Shown here piece after piece: positions 43,576-52,634 of a stretch of DNA of 64,000 bases. The notes under the pieces are model-generated. The model worked only from the letters and a program-made list of their open reading frames with translations, made no database searches and was not told the DNA's origin. This DNA comes from Lentibacter algarum (GTDB lineage: Bacteria > Pseudomonadota > Alphaproteobacteria > Rhodobacterales > Rhodobacteraceae): positions 1 to 64,000 of the forward strand of contig NZ_JAHKQI010000008.1 in NCBI RefSeq assembly GCF_018860975.1, in the 5' to 3' direction. The translations under genes were made by a program, and so were the position numbers. Each line of letters starts with the position of its first letter. Positions within the stretch are counted from its first letter, which is position 1.

Positions 43576-44238
43576 ATGCGCACAGTTATTTTTGATCTGG
43601 ATGGAACTTTGGCTGACACCAGCGGTGATTTGCTGGCCGCTGCGAACGTTGTTTTCCGCCAACTGGGCGAAGGTGATGTGCTGACTGTCGAGCGCGATGC
43701 CGGCGTGGCTTTGCGCGGTGGCAAGGCTATGCTGCGGCGTGGGCTTGAGCACCTCGGGCGACCAGACGAGGCTTTCGTCGAAGCCAATTATAAGGCGCTG
43801 TTGCAGGCATACGGGGCAGCGCTTGATACACACACGGTGTTTTATGACGGCGCGCTGGAGGCGGTTGAAGAGCTCAAGAGGCGTGGCTTTGGTGTTGGGA
43901 TTTGCACGAACAAACCCGAGGGGCTTGCGCGTGAGTTGATGCGCCGTTTAGGGGCGCTGGATATGTTTGCCTCGCTCGTCGGCGCAGACACATTGCCGGT
44001 GCGCAAGCCCGACCCTGCGCCGTTGTTTGAGGCGGCACGGCTTGCGGGCGGAGCACCTGAGCGCTGTTTGCTTGTGGGGGACTCTGACACCGATCGCAAC
44101 ACCGCCAGAGCGGCTGGTGTGCCGAGTGTACTGGTCACGTTCGGCCCATCAGGCGAGGATATGGCAGCGCTTGAGCCTGAGGCCTTGCTTGAGCGGTATG
44201 AAGATTTACCAGAATTGGCCGAAAGCTTGCTTCTTTAG
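43576..44238 (+). CDS. HAD-family phosphatase, phosphoglycolate phosphatase-like
   Basis: 220 aa. Motif I FDLDGTLADT (6-15), motif II CTNKPEG (about 113), motif III Lys in VRKPDPAP (about 142-149), motif IV VGDSDTDRNTA (about 168-178), and an alpha-helical cap between I and II. The layout and GADTLPVRKPDP match Gph, which clears 2-phosphoglycolate. Other small phosphate esters are possible. Divergent from glmU across 120 bp. Confidence 0.85.
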   Translation: MRTVIFDLDGTLADTSGDLLAAANVVFRQLGEGDVLTVERDAGVALRGGKAMLRRGLEHLGRPDEAFVEANYKALLQAYGAALDTHTVFYDGALEAVEELKRRGFGVGICTNKPEGLARELMRRLGALDMFASLVGADTLPVRKPDPAPLFEAARLAGGAPERCLLVGDSDTDRNTARAAGVPSVLVTFGPSGEDMAALEPEALLERYEDLPELAESLLL

Positions 44239-44259
44239 CGGCTTAAAGCCGTTTCGAGA
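44239..44259 (+). terminator. Possible terminator after the HAD phosphatase gene
   Basis: Immediately after the TAG stop, GCGGC (44239-44243) and GCCG(T) form a short stem over TTAAA (CGGCTT-A-AAGCCG is a perfect palindrome at 44240-44252), followed by TTTCGAGATT. Stem is short, so efficiency is uncertain. Confidence 0.4.
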
Positions 44260-44369
44260 TTAAGTTGAGGCACAACTTGATTTCGAAGCGCGCACAGCAC
44301 CAATAGTTTGCACGCGCTTCGCCTTCACCTTCTGTCTCAACAATAAGTCCAAGCGCTTTAGGCAAGTCT

Positions 44370-44409
44370 TGAACTCCAGCGTTCAAGTCAAAAGAAACGC
44401 TGGAGTTCA
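44370..44409. other. Strong 14-bp hairpin at the 3' end of the MmgE/PrpD gene
   Basis: GAACTCCAGCGTT (44371-44383) pairs perfectly with AACGCTGGAGTTC (44396-44408), extended by T44370-A44409, over a 12-base loop. It begins 2 bp past the stop of the leftward gene. No T tract follows leftward (sequence continues AAGACTTGCC), so it may be a 3' mRNA stabiliser or a weak terminator. Rightward it is followed by G, TTT and then a mixed run. Confidence 0.65.
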
Positions 44410-44411
44410 GT

Positions 44412-45716
44412 TTACACTTTTGCGAGCAAGAGACTGGACAATATCGAAAGGGGCGTGTTGTCCAGTGCTTCGAGGGCATCTTCGATAGCATTGGCACGCG
44501 GTAAGCCAAGCACAGGGTCAGCTAGGTTGTGGTACTTTTCGCGGAGCTCTGCTTCAGTTGGCGGGGCCGTGTGGTCCCATTTTGGCTCCATCCAGTCTGA
44601 GGTATGTGTTGCGCCGCTGGTGAGGGTCAGTGTTACGCGGGCGAGACGTTTGAGGGGGAAGGGGGCGTTGGCGTGCTCATGTTCGCGCATTTCCGTGGCG
44701 CGAGATAGGCGCAGAATTTCGGGGTCGTTCAAGGCATCGTCTGCGATGTCGGCTGGCGTAACGTCGCCACGCGCAATGGCAACCGCGACAGGGAAAGACG
44801 TGCTGTATTGCGCTTCCTCAGTTGTTTTTGGTTGGGACGTGGCGAGGCGCACGCTTTCATGGAAGGTTTCGACAGTGACTTTGTCCACTTGTTGTGACGT
44901 AAGCGAATGGGTTTTGAGCAAGGATAGGGCTGCTTCGATGGGAGCCTGAGCCCAGCGACAGACGGGGTAGGGCTTGTAGTATTGTTCGTGCACATACCAG
45001 CGTTGGCCGAGGTCTTTCCAATGCTCAGGTGCGTTTTCGACCGTGATCGCTGGTGCGCCGGTGAAGCCTCTAAGGGCGAGTTTGGTCGCGGACACGCCCG
45101 TCATTGCGCCCCAGCCGGAGCCGTCTTTCAACATTGTCGGATGGTCAATGCAGCGCATCATTTGGCTGCGGGGGCCGTGGTATTCGGCAATGCCGAGCGC
45201 GTGGCGCGTTTGAGCACTAGATAGTTTCAGTAGCTTGGCGCAGGCAGCGGCGGCTGTAACTGCGCCCCAACTGCCAGATGTGTGATAGTCAGGCACGGTG
45301 CGATGCTGGGCGACAGAGGCGCGCGCGCCGAACTCGTAACCCATTGTGATGCTGGCAAGAAAACCAGCACCTGAAACATTGCTTTCGTGGCCGATTGCGA
45401 GAGCAGCCGAGAAAAGTGGGCAACCGATGTGGCCTTTGGCTGGGTTAAAGCCGTCGTGGCCATCAAGGCTGTCTATCAACATGCCTCCCGCAAGAGCGGC
45501 CCCGCTGGCTGAAGCCTGATGAGGCGAGAACAGGAGTGGCTGTGTGCCGCCCCATTCTTCAGAAGCGTGCGCCGCAATAATCTGGCTGAGGCGTGTTGAT
45601 GTTCCGCCTGCGGCTACCCCGATCAAGTCAAGCAGGCTGAGTTTGGTTTGGGCCTGTGTTGCCGGGGCAATATCTTGCCATTGAAGGGCGTGAATGAATG
45701 TCAGAGGTTTTGTCAT
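44412..45716 (-). CDS. MmgE/PrpD-family protein (2-methylcitrate dehydratase-like)
   Basis: 434 aa. N-terminal helical lid, then the DSLDGHDGFNPAKGHIGCPLFSAAL region (family motif DGHD...GHIG, near residues 83-104), and the C-terminal dimer domain with YKPYPVCRWAQAPIEAAL. PrpD proteins dehydrate 2-methylcitrate; many relatives act on other substrates, such as itaconate or fluoro-acids. No prpB or prpC is near, so it is probably not propionate-specific. Start at 45716 is chosen because upstream residues show no similarity. Confidence 0.83.
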   Translation of the reverse strand: MTKPLTFIHALQWQDIAPATQAQTKLSLLDLIGVAAGGTSTRLSQIIAAHASEEWGGTQPLLFSPHQASASGAALAGGMLIDSLDGHDGFNPAKGHIGCPLFSAALAIGHESNVSGAGFLASITMGYEFGARASVAQHRTVPDYHTSGSWGAVTAAAACAKLLKLSSAQTRHALGIAEYHGPRSQMMRCIDHPTMLKDGSGWGAMTGVSATKLALRGFTGAPAITVENAPEHWKDLGQRWYVHEQYYKPYPVCRWAQAPIEAALSLLKTHSLTSQQVDKVTVETFHESVRLATSQPKTTEEAQYSTSFPVAVAIARGDVTPADIADDALNDPEILRLSRATEMREHEHANAPFPLKRLARVTLTLTSGATHTSDWMEPKWDHTAPPTEAELREKYHNLADPVLGLPRANAIEDALEALDNTPLSILSSLLLAKV

Positions 45717-45780
45717 ACTGTGAGCCTGCGTGCTGCGGGAAAGCGCGTCTGTTGGTTTAGCGACATTTTGTAGTATTAGT

Positions 45781-45798
45781 TGCGACGGCCGAGTCGCA
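45781..45798. promoter_or_regulatory. Inverted repeat in the divergent gap, candidate operator
   Basis: TGCGAC (45781-45786) and GTCGCA (45793-45798) are perfect inverted copies separated by GGCCGA. It lies midway between the leftward MmgE/PrpD gene and the rightward aminotransferase gene. Regulator unknown. Confidence 0.35.
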
Positions 45799-45842
45799 TG
45801 ACAACGATTGACGGCTGCCAGCAGGCCGCGCAATAAAGGCAT

Positions 45843-47036
45843 ATGCAAGAGATTTTTACCGGCAGTTTTACCCAGCAAGAACCGATCCCTGATGAAGGGA
45901 TCGTAGCAGCACTTGAGGTTATGCGCAGCGGGCGATTGCACCGCTACAATGTGGCTGAAGGCGAGTTTGGCGAAACGGCGCTATTGGAGCAGGAGTTTGC
46001 GGGGGCAATGGGCGCGCGGTTCTGCGTCGCGGTGGCTTCGGGAGGCTATGCGATGGCCTGCTCTCTTAGGGCTTTGGGGGTGAAGGCCGGAGACAAGGTC
46101 CTGACCAATGCGTTTACGCTTGCACCGGTGCCCGGTGCGATTGCGTCGCTCGGGGCGGTGCCCTTGTTTGTCGGTGTAACCGAAGCTTTAACAATTGATC
46201 TCGAGGACCTGGCGGCCAAAGCTGATCAAGCCGAGGTCTTGATGCTCAGTCACATGCGTGGGCATCTGGCCGACATGGATGCGCTTATGCTGCTTTGCAA
46301 TAAGCATGGCGTTAAAGTGATTGAAGATTGCGCACATACAATGGGCGCAACATGGAATGGCCGGTTGTCGGGCACTGATGGTGTCATCGGGTGCTACTCG
46401 ACGCAGACATACAAACATCTGAATTCGGGTGAAGGCGGCCTGTTGATCACCGATGACGAGGTGCTGGCAGCAAAGGCGATTGTTCTGTCAGGGTCCTATA
46501 TGCTCTACGAGCGGCACCTCGCTGCGCCAGCGCCGGAGGTGTTCGAAAAAATCAAGTATCACACGCCAAATGTTTCCGGCCGGATGGACAACCTTCGTGC
46601 TGCCATTTTACGGCCCCAGCTGCGCAAACTGGGTAAGCAATGCGCAGCTTGGAACGAACGCTATTCGTGCGTCGAATCCGGCTTGCGGGGCACGCCCGGT
46701 CTGCAAATTGTCGAGCGGTCCGAACAAGAAAACTATGTCGGATCCTCGATCCAGTTTCTACTGCTTGACTGGGAAAGCTGCAAAATCAACAGCGTGATTG
46801 ATCGCTGCTTGGCGCGAGGCGTTGAGCTCAAGTGGTTCGGTGGGGCCGAGCCTTCAGGCTTTACCAGCCGCTATGACAGCTGGCGTTACGCGCCTAGCGA
46901 CAAGATGCCTTCGAGCGATCGTGTTCTTTCAAGTATCCTTGATATGCGTTTGCCGCTCACTTTCAGCGTTGAAGATTGCGCGCTCATCGCCCGGATTATC
47001 AAAGCTGAAGTCAGTGCTGTCTATCAATCAGGCTAA
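45843..47036 (+). CDS. DegT/DnrJ/EryC1/StrS-family PLP aminotransferase
   Basis: 397 aa fold-type I aminotransferase. PLP Lys is K191 in STQTYKHLNSGEGG. The pocket has EDCAH (D162, H165) and the cofactor-phosphate segment ASGGYAMACSLRALG near residue 67. The family mostly aminates nucleotide-linked keto sugars for O-antigen, capsule or antibiotics, but a few members work on other substrates. No sugar-nucleotide gene is adjacent, so the role here is open. The C-terminal substrate-specific region (PSGFTSRYDSWRYAPS) is unusual. Confidence 0.8.
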   Translation: MQEIFTGSFTQQEPIPDEGIVAALEVMRSGRLHRYNVAEGEFGETALLEQEFAGAMGARFCVAVASGGYAMACSLRALGVKAGDKVLTNAFTLAPVPGAIASLGAVPLFVGVTEALTIDLEDLAAKADQAEVLMLSHMRGHLADMDALMLLCNKHGVKVIEDCAHTMGATWNGRLSGTDGVIGCYSTQTYKHLNSGEGGLLITDDEVLAAKAIVLSGSYMLYERHLAAPAPEVFEKIKYHTPNVSGRMDNLRAAILRPQLRKLGKQCAAWNERYSCVESGLRGTPGLQIVERSEQENYVGSSIQFLLLDWESCKINSVIDRCLARGVELKWFGGAEPSGFTSRYDSWRYAPSDKMPSSDRVLSSILDMRLPLTFSVEDCALIARIIKAEVSAVYQSG

Positions 47037-47062
47037 GCCTTTTTCTTGGTGAAATATCCTAG
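47034..47062 (-). repeat. Dispersed intergenic element, copy 2
   Basis: Leftward reading gives AGGATATTTCACCAAGAAAA then AGGCTTA, matching the copy at 11035-11064 in TATTT-CACCAA and in the purine-rich end. It lies across the stop of the aminotransferase gene and into the gap. Possible short dispersed element or a conserved 3' signal. Confidence 0.5.
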
Positions 47063-47067
47063 GGGGT

Positions 47068-47088
47068 GCGGGGGACAACGTCCCCCGC
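47068..47088. terminator. Perfect 9-bp GC hairpin after the aminotransferase gene
   Basis: GCGGGGGAC (47068-47076), loop AAC, GTCCCCCGC (47080-47088). Followed by only TT before CAGTCG, so it resembles a terminator in stability but lacks a U tail. It lies 32 bp after the stop and directly beyond the dispersed element. It separates this gene from the leucine operon. Confidence 0.55.
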
Positions 47089-47174
47089 TTCAGTCGTCCC
47101 GCGCCGAAGGCGTGGGGCGAAACCCTTGCAAAACTCTGAACGGGTTGAACCGAATCGAGCCTTGAGTTAGTAAA

Positions 47175-47188
47175 TGAACAAGTGTTCA
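47175..47188. promoter_or_regulatory. Palindrome before ivd, candidate operator of the leucine operon
   Basis: TGAACA (47175-47180), AG, TGTTCA (47183-47188): a perfect 6-bp inverted repeat ending 20 bp before the ivd ATG. TetR-family repressors of acyl-CoA degradation often bind such sites. The regulator is not in the window. Confidence 0.5.
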
Positions 47189-47208
47189 ATAAATCGGGAG
47201 GATTACCC

Positions 47209-48372
47209 ATGTTCTTGGGATCAATGAAGTTTGAATTGGGCGAGGATGTCACTGCCTTGCAAGATATGGTGCATCGCTGGGCGCAAGAGCGCGTCAAGCC
47301 CATGGCGGCCGAAATCGACACCAAAAACGAGTTTCCGAATGAATTGTGGAAAGAGATGGGCGATCTGGGCCTGCTTGGCATCACAACGCCCGAAGAATAC
47401 GGCGGGGCGGGCATGTCCTACCTGGCGCATGTCATCGCGGTAGAAGAAATCGCTCGTGCATCTGCCTCCGTCAGTCTCTCCTATGGAGCACACTCAAACC
47501 TCTGTGTGAACCAGATCAAGCTCAACGGCTCTGACGAGCAAAAGCACAAGTACCTCCCCAAGCTGCTTAGCGGCGAACACGTTGGTGCATTGGCGATGTC
47601 CGAGCCTTCCGCTGGTTCCGACGTCGTCTCGATGAAGCTGCGCGCCGAAAAGCGCAATGACCGTTTCGTGCTCAACGGCAACAAATACTGGATAACCAAC
47701 GGCCCTGACGCTGAAACTCTGGTTGTTTATGCCAAAACTGATCCTGACGCCGGCACCAAGGGCATCACGGCGTTTATCGTCGAGAAGAGTATGAAGGGTT
47801 TTTCCACCAGCCCGCATTTTGACAAGCTCGGCATGCGCGGTTCCAACACCGCCGAACTGATCTTTGAAGACGTAGAAGTGCCGTTCGAGAATATCCTCGG
47901 CGAAGAGGGTAAAGGCGTGCGCGTTCTGATGTCGGGCCTTGATTACGAGCGCGTCGTGCTGGCTGGTATCGGCACCGGCATCATGGCAGCATGTCTCGAT
48001 GAGGTCATGCCCTACATGGCCGAGCGCAAGCAGTTCGGGCAGCCGATCGGAACCTTCCAGCTGATGCAAGGCAAGATCGCGGATATGTATACCAAGATGA
48101 ACTCGGCGCGGGCATACGTCTATGAGGCCGCGCGCGCCTGTGATCGCGGTGATATCACCCGTCAGGACGCCGCTGCTTGCTGTTTGTATGCTTCGGAAGA
48201 GGCGATGGTTGTTGCCCACCAAGCCGTGCAGGCCTTTGGTGGTGCGGGCTTTTTGGCCGACAATCCCTGCGGGCGTATCTTCCGTGATGCCAAACTGATG
48301 GAGATCGGCGCAGGCACCAGTGAAATCCGCCGTATGCTGATCGGGCGCGAGCTGATGAACATGCATCTGTGA
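47209..48372 (+). CDS. ivd: Isovaleryl-CoA dehydrogenase
   Basis: 387 aa FAD enzyme oxidising isovaleryl-CoA to 3-methylcrotonyl-CoA in leucine breakdown. [18 protein letters not shown] (about 97-114), [19 protein letters not shown] (flavin site), and [12 protein letters not shown], carrying the catalytic Glu of isovaleryl-CoA dehydrogenases in the position unique to this subfamily, identify it over other acyl-CoA dehydrogenases. The C-terminal [17 protein letters not shown] is standard. ATG 47209 has GGGAGGA 6 bp upstream. First gene of the operon. Confidence 0.95.
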   Translation: MFLGSMKFELGEDVTALQDMVHRWAQERVKPMAAEIDTKNEFPNELWKEMGDLGLLGITTPEEYGGAGMSYLAHVIAVEEIARASASVSLSYGAHSNLCVNQIKLNGSDEQKHKYLPKLLSGEHVGALAMSEPSAGSDVVSMKLRAEKRNDRFVLNGNKYWITNGPDAETLVVYAKTDPDAGTKGITAFIVEKSMKGFSTSPHFDKLGMRGSNTAELIFEDVEVPFENILGEEGKGVRVLMSGLDYERVVLAGIGTGIMAACLDEVMPYMAERKQFGQPIGTFQLMQGKIADMYTKMNSARAYVYEAARACDRGDITRQDAAACCLYASEEAMVVAHQAVQAFGGAGFLADNPCGRIFRDAKLMEIGAGTSEIRRMLIGRELMNMHL

Positions 48373-49907
48373 TGCTGACAGCCGCCACCACATATGATGC
48401 GCTGCGGGAGGGCTTTGACTGGGCCGTTCCCGAACGATTGAATATGGCGGCGCAGGTATTGGCGCATCCGCGTGAGCAGGTGGCGATTGTTGATCTCTCG
48501 GAAGGGCGGCGGGAGGTCACTTATGGTGAGCTTGCGGATATGTCAGGGCGGTTGGCGGCGGAGTTGTCAAAGCGAGTCGCCCCTGGAGACCGTGTTGGTG
48601 TGTTGTTCTCACAAGACGCCTGGTGTGCCGCCGCGCATATTGCGATATGGAAGATTGGCTGCATTTCCGTGCCGCTGTTCAAGCTGTTCAAGCGCGACGC
48701 GTTAGCAAGCCGGATTGGTGACAGCGGGCTTGCGCTTGTGGTGTCTGACGCCGAGGGCGCCGGCATGATAGGTGACATGGCCGAGGCAATAGTGCCTTTT
48801 GATTTGCCCGAGGGCGATGTGGCGCTCGTTGATACGGCGTCTGAAGAGCCTGCGGTGCTGATCTACACTTCGGGAACGACTGGCAAGCCTAAGGGTGCTT
48901 TGCATGCGCACCGCGTGTTGACAGGGCATTTGCCCGGCGTTGAGATGAGCCATGATTTTCTTGGACATGAGGGCGATTGTTTGTGGACGCCTGCCGACTG
49001 GGCGTGGATCGGTGGCTTGTTTGATGTGCTGATGCCAGGTCTGGCGCTGGGCGTGCCTGTGGTTGCGGCTCGTTTGCCAAAGTTTACGGCGAGCGAGGCT
49101 GCGCGCATTTGCCAAGAGGGCGCCGTACGCAACGTGTTTTTCCCACCAACGGCTTTGCGGATGCTCAAAGCCGCCAACCAAACCATAGCCGGTTTGCGCT
49201 CGGTCGCGTCCGGCGGCGAGCCTCTGGGGGCTGAAATGCTCGCATGGGGGCGCGAGGCTTTCGGGGTGAGTATAAACGAGTTTTACGGGCAGACCGAGTG
49301 CAACATGTGTGTGTCTTCCTGCGCAATCCTGTTTGAGCCAACGGGCGGCGCGACGGGCAAAGCTGTTCCCGGGTTTGACCTTGCCGTGATTGACGAGCGT
49401 GGCGACGTGACAGAGGCTGAAGGCGACATTGCTGTAAAGCGTGGCGCGGCGTCGATGATGCTGAAATACTGGAACAATCCTCAAGCCAGTGCCGAGAAGT
49501 TTCGCGGTGATTGGCTGGTGACCGGTGACAAGGGCGTGATGGAAGGTGATGTCATCCGCTTTGTGGGCCGTGAGGATGACGTCATTTCCTCCGGTGGCTA
49601 CCGGATCGGCCCCGCAGAAATTGAAGACTGTCTGATGACCCACGCTTCTGTTGCGACAGTGGGTGTCGTTGGCAAACCCGATCCTTTGCGCCATGAAATT
49701 GTGAAGGCATATGTTGTGCTAAAAGACGGCGCTGGTGCTTCAGCGGCGGAGCTTCAGGACTATGTTAAAGCAAGATTGGCGAGCTATAGCTACCCGCGCG
49801 AAGTTGCGTTTGTAGAAGCGCTGCCGATGACGGTGACGGGCAAAGTTATCCGCAAAGAGCTTAAGGCACGGGCTGTGATGGAAGCCGCTTCGGAGGCAGA
49901 TCTATGA
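48372..49907 (+). CDS. AMP-forming acyl-CoA synthetase
   Basis: 511 aa ANL-superfamily ligase. P-loop IYTSGTTGKPKGALH (about 165-179), A5 EFYGQTECNM (about 304-313), A7 LVTGDKGVMEGDVIRFVGREDD, A8 SGGYRIGPAEIE, and the C-terminal catalytic Lys in PMTVTGKVIRKEL. Related proteins in leucine operons activate acetoacetate, isovalerate or medium chain acids; I cannot choose. The start shares a base with the ivd stop (TGATG). Confidence 0.88.
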   Translation: MLTAATTYDALREGFDWAVPERLNMAAQVLAHPREQVAIVDLSEGRREVTYGELADMSGRLAAELSKRVAPGDRVGVLFSQDAWCAAAHIAIWKIGCISVPLFKLFKRDALASRIGDSGLALVVSDAEGAGMIGDMAEAIVPFDLPEGDVALVDTASEEPAVLIYTSGTTGKPKGALHAHRVLTGHLPGVEMSHDFLGHEGDCLWTPADWAWIGGLFDVLMPGLALGVPVVAARLPKFTASEAARICQEGAVRNVFFPPTALRMLKAANQTIAGLRSVASGGEPLGAEMLAWGREAFGVSINEFYGQTECNMCVSSCAILFEPTGGATGKAVPGFDLAVIDERGDVTEAEGDIAVKRGAASMMLKYWNNPQASAEKFRGDWLVTGDKGVMEGDVIRFVGREDDVISSGGYRIGPAEIEDCLMTHASVATVGVVGKPDPLRHEIVKAYVVLKDGAGASAAELQDYVKARLASYSYPREVAFVEALPMTVTGKVIRKELKARAVMEAASEADL

Positions 49908-50494
49908 GAGGGCTGTTACTCATTATTGCACTTGCCGTCTGCGCACAGCGACTATCGGCAGAAGAACTTGAGTTTATCGCCGACTTTGACAGCTGTAAGG
50001 ATGCCGAGATCGCACGTTTTGAGCTTGATCGGGTGCGGGCGGTCTCAGAATTGTACCAGGGTCAAGCCGATCATGTAGAAGCCGCGCAGATCGATGTTTG
50101 TGGGGTGAACGGAATTATCTTGTGTGATCGCAGTGATGAACCTTTGGCCTGTCAGCATGCCTTGGCTGCGAAGATGGAAGCGTTGCGTGTTGAAATTTTG
50201 GCCTCTTTGCCTGCGCCCGAGAGTTTGGACGCTGACATGGAGCAGCCTTCAGGGGCGCTTTATGAGAAGGTCTGGGCATTGGCGTCTGGCAGCTCTGCGG
50301 GGCCGGATTGTGCGGGCAATACGCCTGTGCTGGAAGCGTGGTGCGAAGCCCGCGAGGCAACACGGCGGGTTGAATTGGCCGTTCTCGCTTATCAGCTGGC
50401 GCGTGATCAAGGCACAGTAGCGCAGGCATATGAGCTTGGCTGGGCGCGAGTGCCTGCTCCGGTGAGGCCGAGAGTCCGCGAGGCGAATAAATAA
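49904..50494 (+). CDS. Secreted Cys-rich protein of unknown function
   Basis: 196 aa. Signal peptide [19 protein letters not shown], cleavage near LSA-EEL. The mature part has six cysteines (C31, C66, C74, C83, C136, C147), which could form three disulfides, and is helix-rich. I do not recognise the family. Start overlaps the synthetase stop in ATGA. It is an odd resident of a catabolic operon. The C66/C74/C83 trio brackets [19 protein letters not shown]. Confidence 0.7.
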   Translation: MRGLLLIIALAVCAQRLSAEELEFIADFDSCKDAEIARFELDRVRAVSELYQGQADHVEAAQIDVCGVNGIILCDRSDEPLACQHALAAKMEALRVEILASLPAPESLDADMEQPSGALYEKVWALASGSSAGPDCAGNTPVLEAWCEAREATRRVELAVLAYQLARDQGTVAQAYELGWARVPAPVRPRVREANK

Positions 50495-50537
50495 TGTACT
50501 CATATCAATTCAGAAATTTCTCAAAATTGGAGACAGC

Positions 50538-52142
50538 ATGAAACTGCAATCACAAGCGATCCCGACGAGTGAACAGTTTAAGGCCAACGTCGAGGGGCAC
50601 GAAGCGGCCCTGCGTATGGTGCAGGAGGCGGCTGATGCGGCGGCGCTTGGTGGCGGGGAGCGGAGCCGTGAGCGGCATCTGAGCCGTGGCAAGATGCTCC
50701 CACGTGATCGTGTGGCGAACTTGTTGGATGCTGGCAGTCCTTTCCTTGAGGTCGGGGCCACTGCGGCGCACGGGATGTATGAAAATGCGGCACCGGGCGC
50801 GGGGGTTATTGCGGGCATTGGCCTTGTCAGCGGGCAGGAGTGCATGATCGTATGCAATGATGCCACCGTCAAAGGCGGCACCTACTTTCCAATGACCGTG
50901 AAGAAGCACCTGCGCGCTCAGGAGATCGCGGAAGAGAACATGCTGCCGTGTATTTACCTTGTTGACAGTGGCGGCGCGAACCTGCCGCAGCAGGATGAGG
51001 TCTTCCCCGACCGCGACCACTTTGGCCGGATTTTCTACAACCAGGCCAATATGAGCGCCAAGGGCATTCCGCAGATTGCTGTTGTCATGGGCTCATGCAC
51101 GGCGGGGGGCGCTTATGTGCCTGCGATGTCTGATGTGACCATTATTGTGAAGGAACAAGGCACGATCTTTCTGGCGGGCCCTCCGCTGGTGAAGGCTGCG
51201 ACGGGTGAAGTTGTAACAGCGGAAGACTTGGGCGGCGGCGATGTGCATACGCGCCTTTCGGGCGTGGCTGACTATTTGGCAGAGGATGACGGCCATGCTC
51301 TGGCTTTGGCGCGGCGGGCTGTCGAGCATTTGAACCGTCAGAAGCCTTTGACGGTTGATTGGCGCAACAGTGAAGAGCCGGCTTATGATCCCGACGAGAT
51401 CTTTGGCGTCGTACCTGCCGATTTGCGCACGCCTTATGACATTCGCGAAGTGATCGCGCGCCTTGTCGACGGCTCGCGCTTTGACGAGTTCAAGCCGCGC
51501 TATGGCGAGACGCTGGTGACGGGGTTTGCGCATGTGAAGGGTTGCCCTGTCGGGATTGTTGCCAACAACGGCGTGTTGTTCAGCGAGGCGGCGCAGAAGG
51601 GCGCGCACTTCATCGAGCTTTGTTCGCAGCGTAAGATCCCGTTGGTGTTCTTGCAAAACATCACCGGCTTTATGGTCGGCCGTAAATATGAGAACGAGGG
51701 TATCGCGCGGCATGGGGCGAAAATGGTGACGGCAGTGGCCAGCACCAAGGTGCCCAAGGTGACGATGCTGGTGGGCGGCTCGTTCGGGGCTGGCAACTAC
51801 GGCATGGCGGGGCGGGCCTATAGCCCACGTTTCCTCTGGACATGGCCGAACAGCCGCATCTCTGTGATGGGAGGAGAGCAGGCGGCGGGTGTTCTGGCGA
51901 CAGTGAAGCGCGATGGCATCGAACGCAAAGGCGAAACATGGTCAACCGAAGAGGAGGCCAAGTTCAAGCAACCGACGATTGATATGTTCGAAGAACAGTC
52001 GCACCCGCTTTATGCCAGCGCGCGGCTTTGGGATGATGGCATCATTGACCCGCGCAAGAGCCGTGAAGTTTTGGCTTTGAGCTTACGTGCGGCATTGAAC
52101 GCACCGATTGAAGACACACGCTTTGGTGTGTTCCGGATGTGA
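50538..52142 (+). CDS. liuB: Methylcrotonoyl-CoA carboxylase subunit beta (carboxyltransferase)
   Basis: 534 aa. Two crotonase-fold halves: N-terminal with [19 protein letters not shown] (about 70-88), [22 protein letters not shown] (about 136-157, MCC-type) and C-terminal with [15 protein letters not shown] and [17 protein letters not shown]. The [13 protein letters not shown] form distinguishes methylcrotonyl-CoA from propionyl-CoA carboxylase. It carboxylates 3-methylcrotonyl-CoA using biotin carried on the alpha subunit. Preceded by GGAG; overlapped by a nuclease gene at its 3' end. Confidence 0.95.
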   Translation: MKLQSQAIPTSEQFKANVEGHEAALRMVQEAADAAALGGGERSRERHLSRGKMLPRDRVANLLDAGSPFLEVGATAAHGMYENAAPGAGVIAGIGLVSGQECMIVCNDATVKGGTYFPMTVKKHLRAQEIAEENMLPCIYLVDSGGANLPQQDEVFPDRDHFGRIFYNQANMSAKGIPQIAVVMGSCTAGGAYVPAMSDVTIIVKEQGTIFLAGPPLVKAATGEVVTAEDLGGGDVHTRLSGVADYLAEDDGHALALARRAVEHLNRQKPLTVDWRNSEEPAYDPDEIFGVVPADLRTPYDIREVIARLVDGSRFDEFKPRYGETLVTGFAHVKGCPVGIVANNGVLFSEAAQKGAHFIELCSQRKIPLVFLQNITGFMVGRKYENEGIARHGAKMVTAVASTKVPKVTMLVGGSFGAGNYGMAGRAYSPRFLWTWPNSRISVMGGEQAAGVLATVKRDGIERKGETWSTEEEAKFKQPTIDMFEEQSHPLYASARLWDDGIIDPRKSREVLALSLRAALNAPIEDTRFGVFRM

Positions 52143-52585
52143 GCAGGTTCTGGAAACGGGTTATCGTTGGTTGGCTCTTGGTGATGGGGCTTTGGAGCGG
52201 GGCAGCGCAGATGTGGGAGCGCAATATGGGCACAGCAGGTGAGTGTATGGTTGGCTACGTATATGACGGAGACACTGTCGAGTTGGAGTGTGGCGGGCGT
52301 GATCAGACGGCGAGGTTGGTCGGATTTGATACGCCGGAGACCAAAGACCCGGGGTGTGAAGCCGAGCGGGCGCTGGGCGAGAAGGCCAAGAAACGGTTGC
52401 GCGAGATCATCGCCAATAGTGATGTCTCGTACCGGCGATTGGGGCATGACAAATACGGCCGCAAGTTAATCAGGCTTACGGCTGATGGGGTTGATGTCGG
52501 TGATACTTTGATCGGTGAAGAGCTTGCTGTGGCTTACACAGGCGGCAGCCGGATTAACTGGTGTGTGAAGCTGGGGGCGCAATGA
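52139..52585 (+). CDS. Thermonuclease-family (SNase-like) nuclease with N-terminal anchor
   Basis: 148 aa. A hydrophobic segment (about 8-24) acts as signal or anchor, so the enzyme works outside the cytoplasm. SNase residues: YDGDTVEL with D43/D45, R59 ([11 protein letters not shown] with E67), and the GHDKYGRKL Arg (R108), i.e. the catalytic Arg-Glu-Arg set is kept. GTG start overlaps the liuB stop (GTGA). No clear role in leucine breakdown. Confidence 0.82.
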   Translation: MSRFWKRVIVGWLLVMGLWSGAAQMWERNMGTAGECMVGYVYDGDTVELECGGRDQTARLVGFDTPETKDPGCEAERALGEKAKKRLREIIANSDVSYRRLGHDKYGRKLIRLTADGVDVGDTLIGEELAVAYTGGSRINWCVKLGAQ

Positions 52586-52634
52586 GAGATTTTAAAAAGA
52601 AAAAGTCGGATGTTGGAATAAGGAGAGTGCTGTT

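Noticed and set aside
44243-44509. 88-aa minus-strand frame in the gap after the HAD phosphatase, ending in a plausible looking segment
   Set aside because: It overlaps the MmgE/PrpD C-terminus, spans the strong hairpin, and shows no start signal or recognised family; left as unproven.
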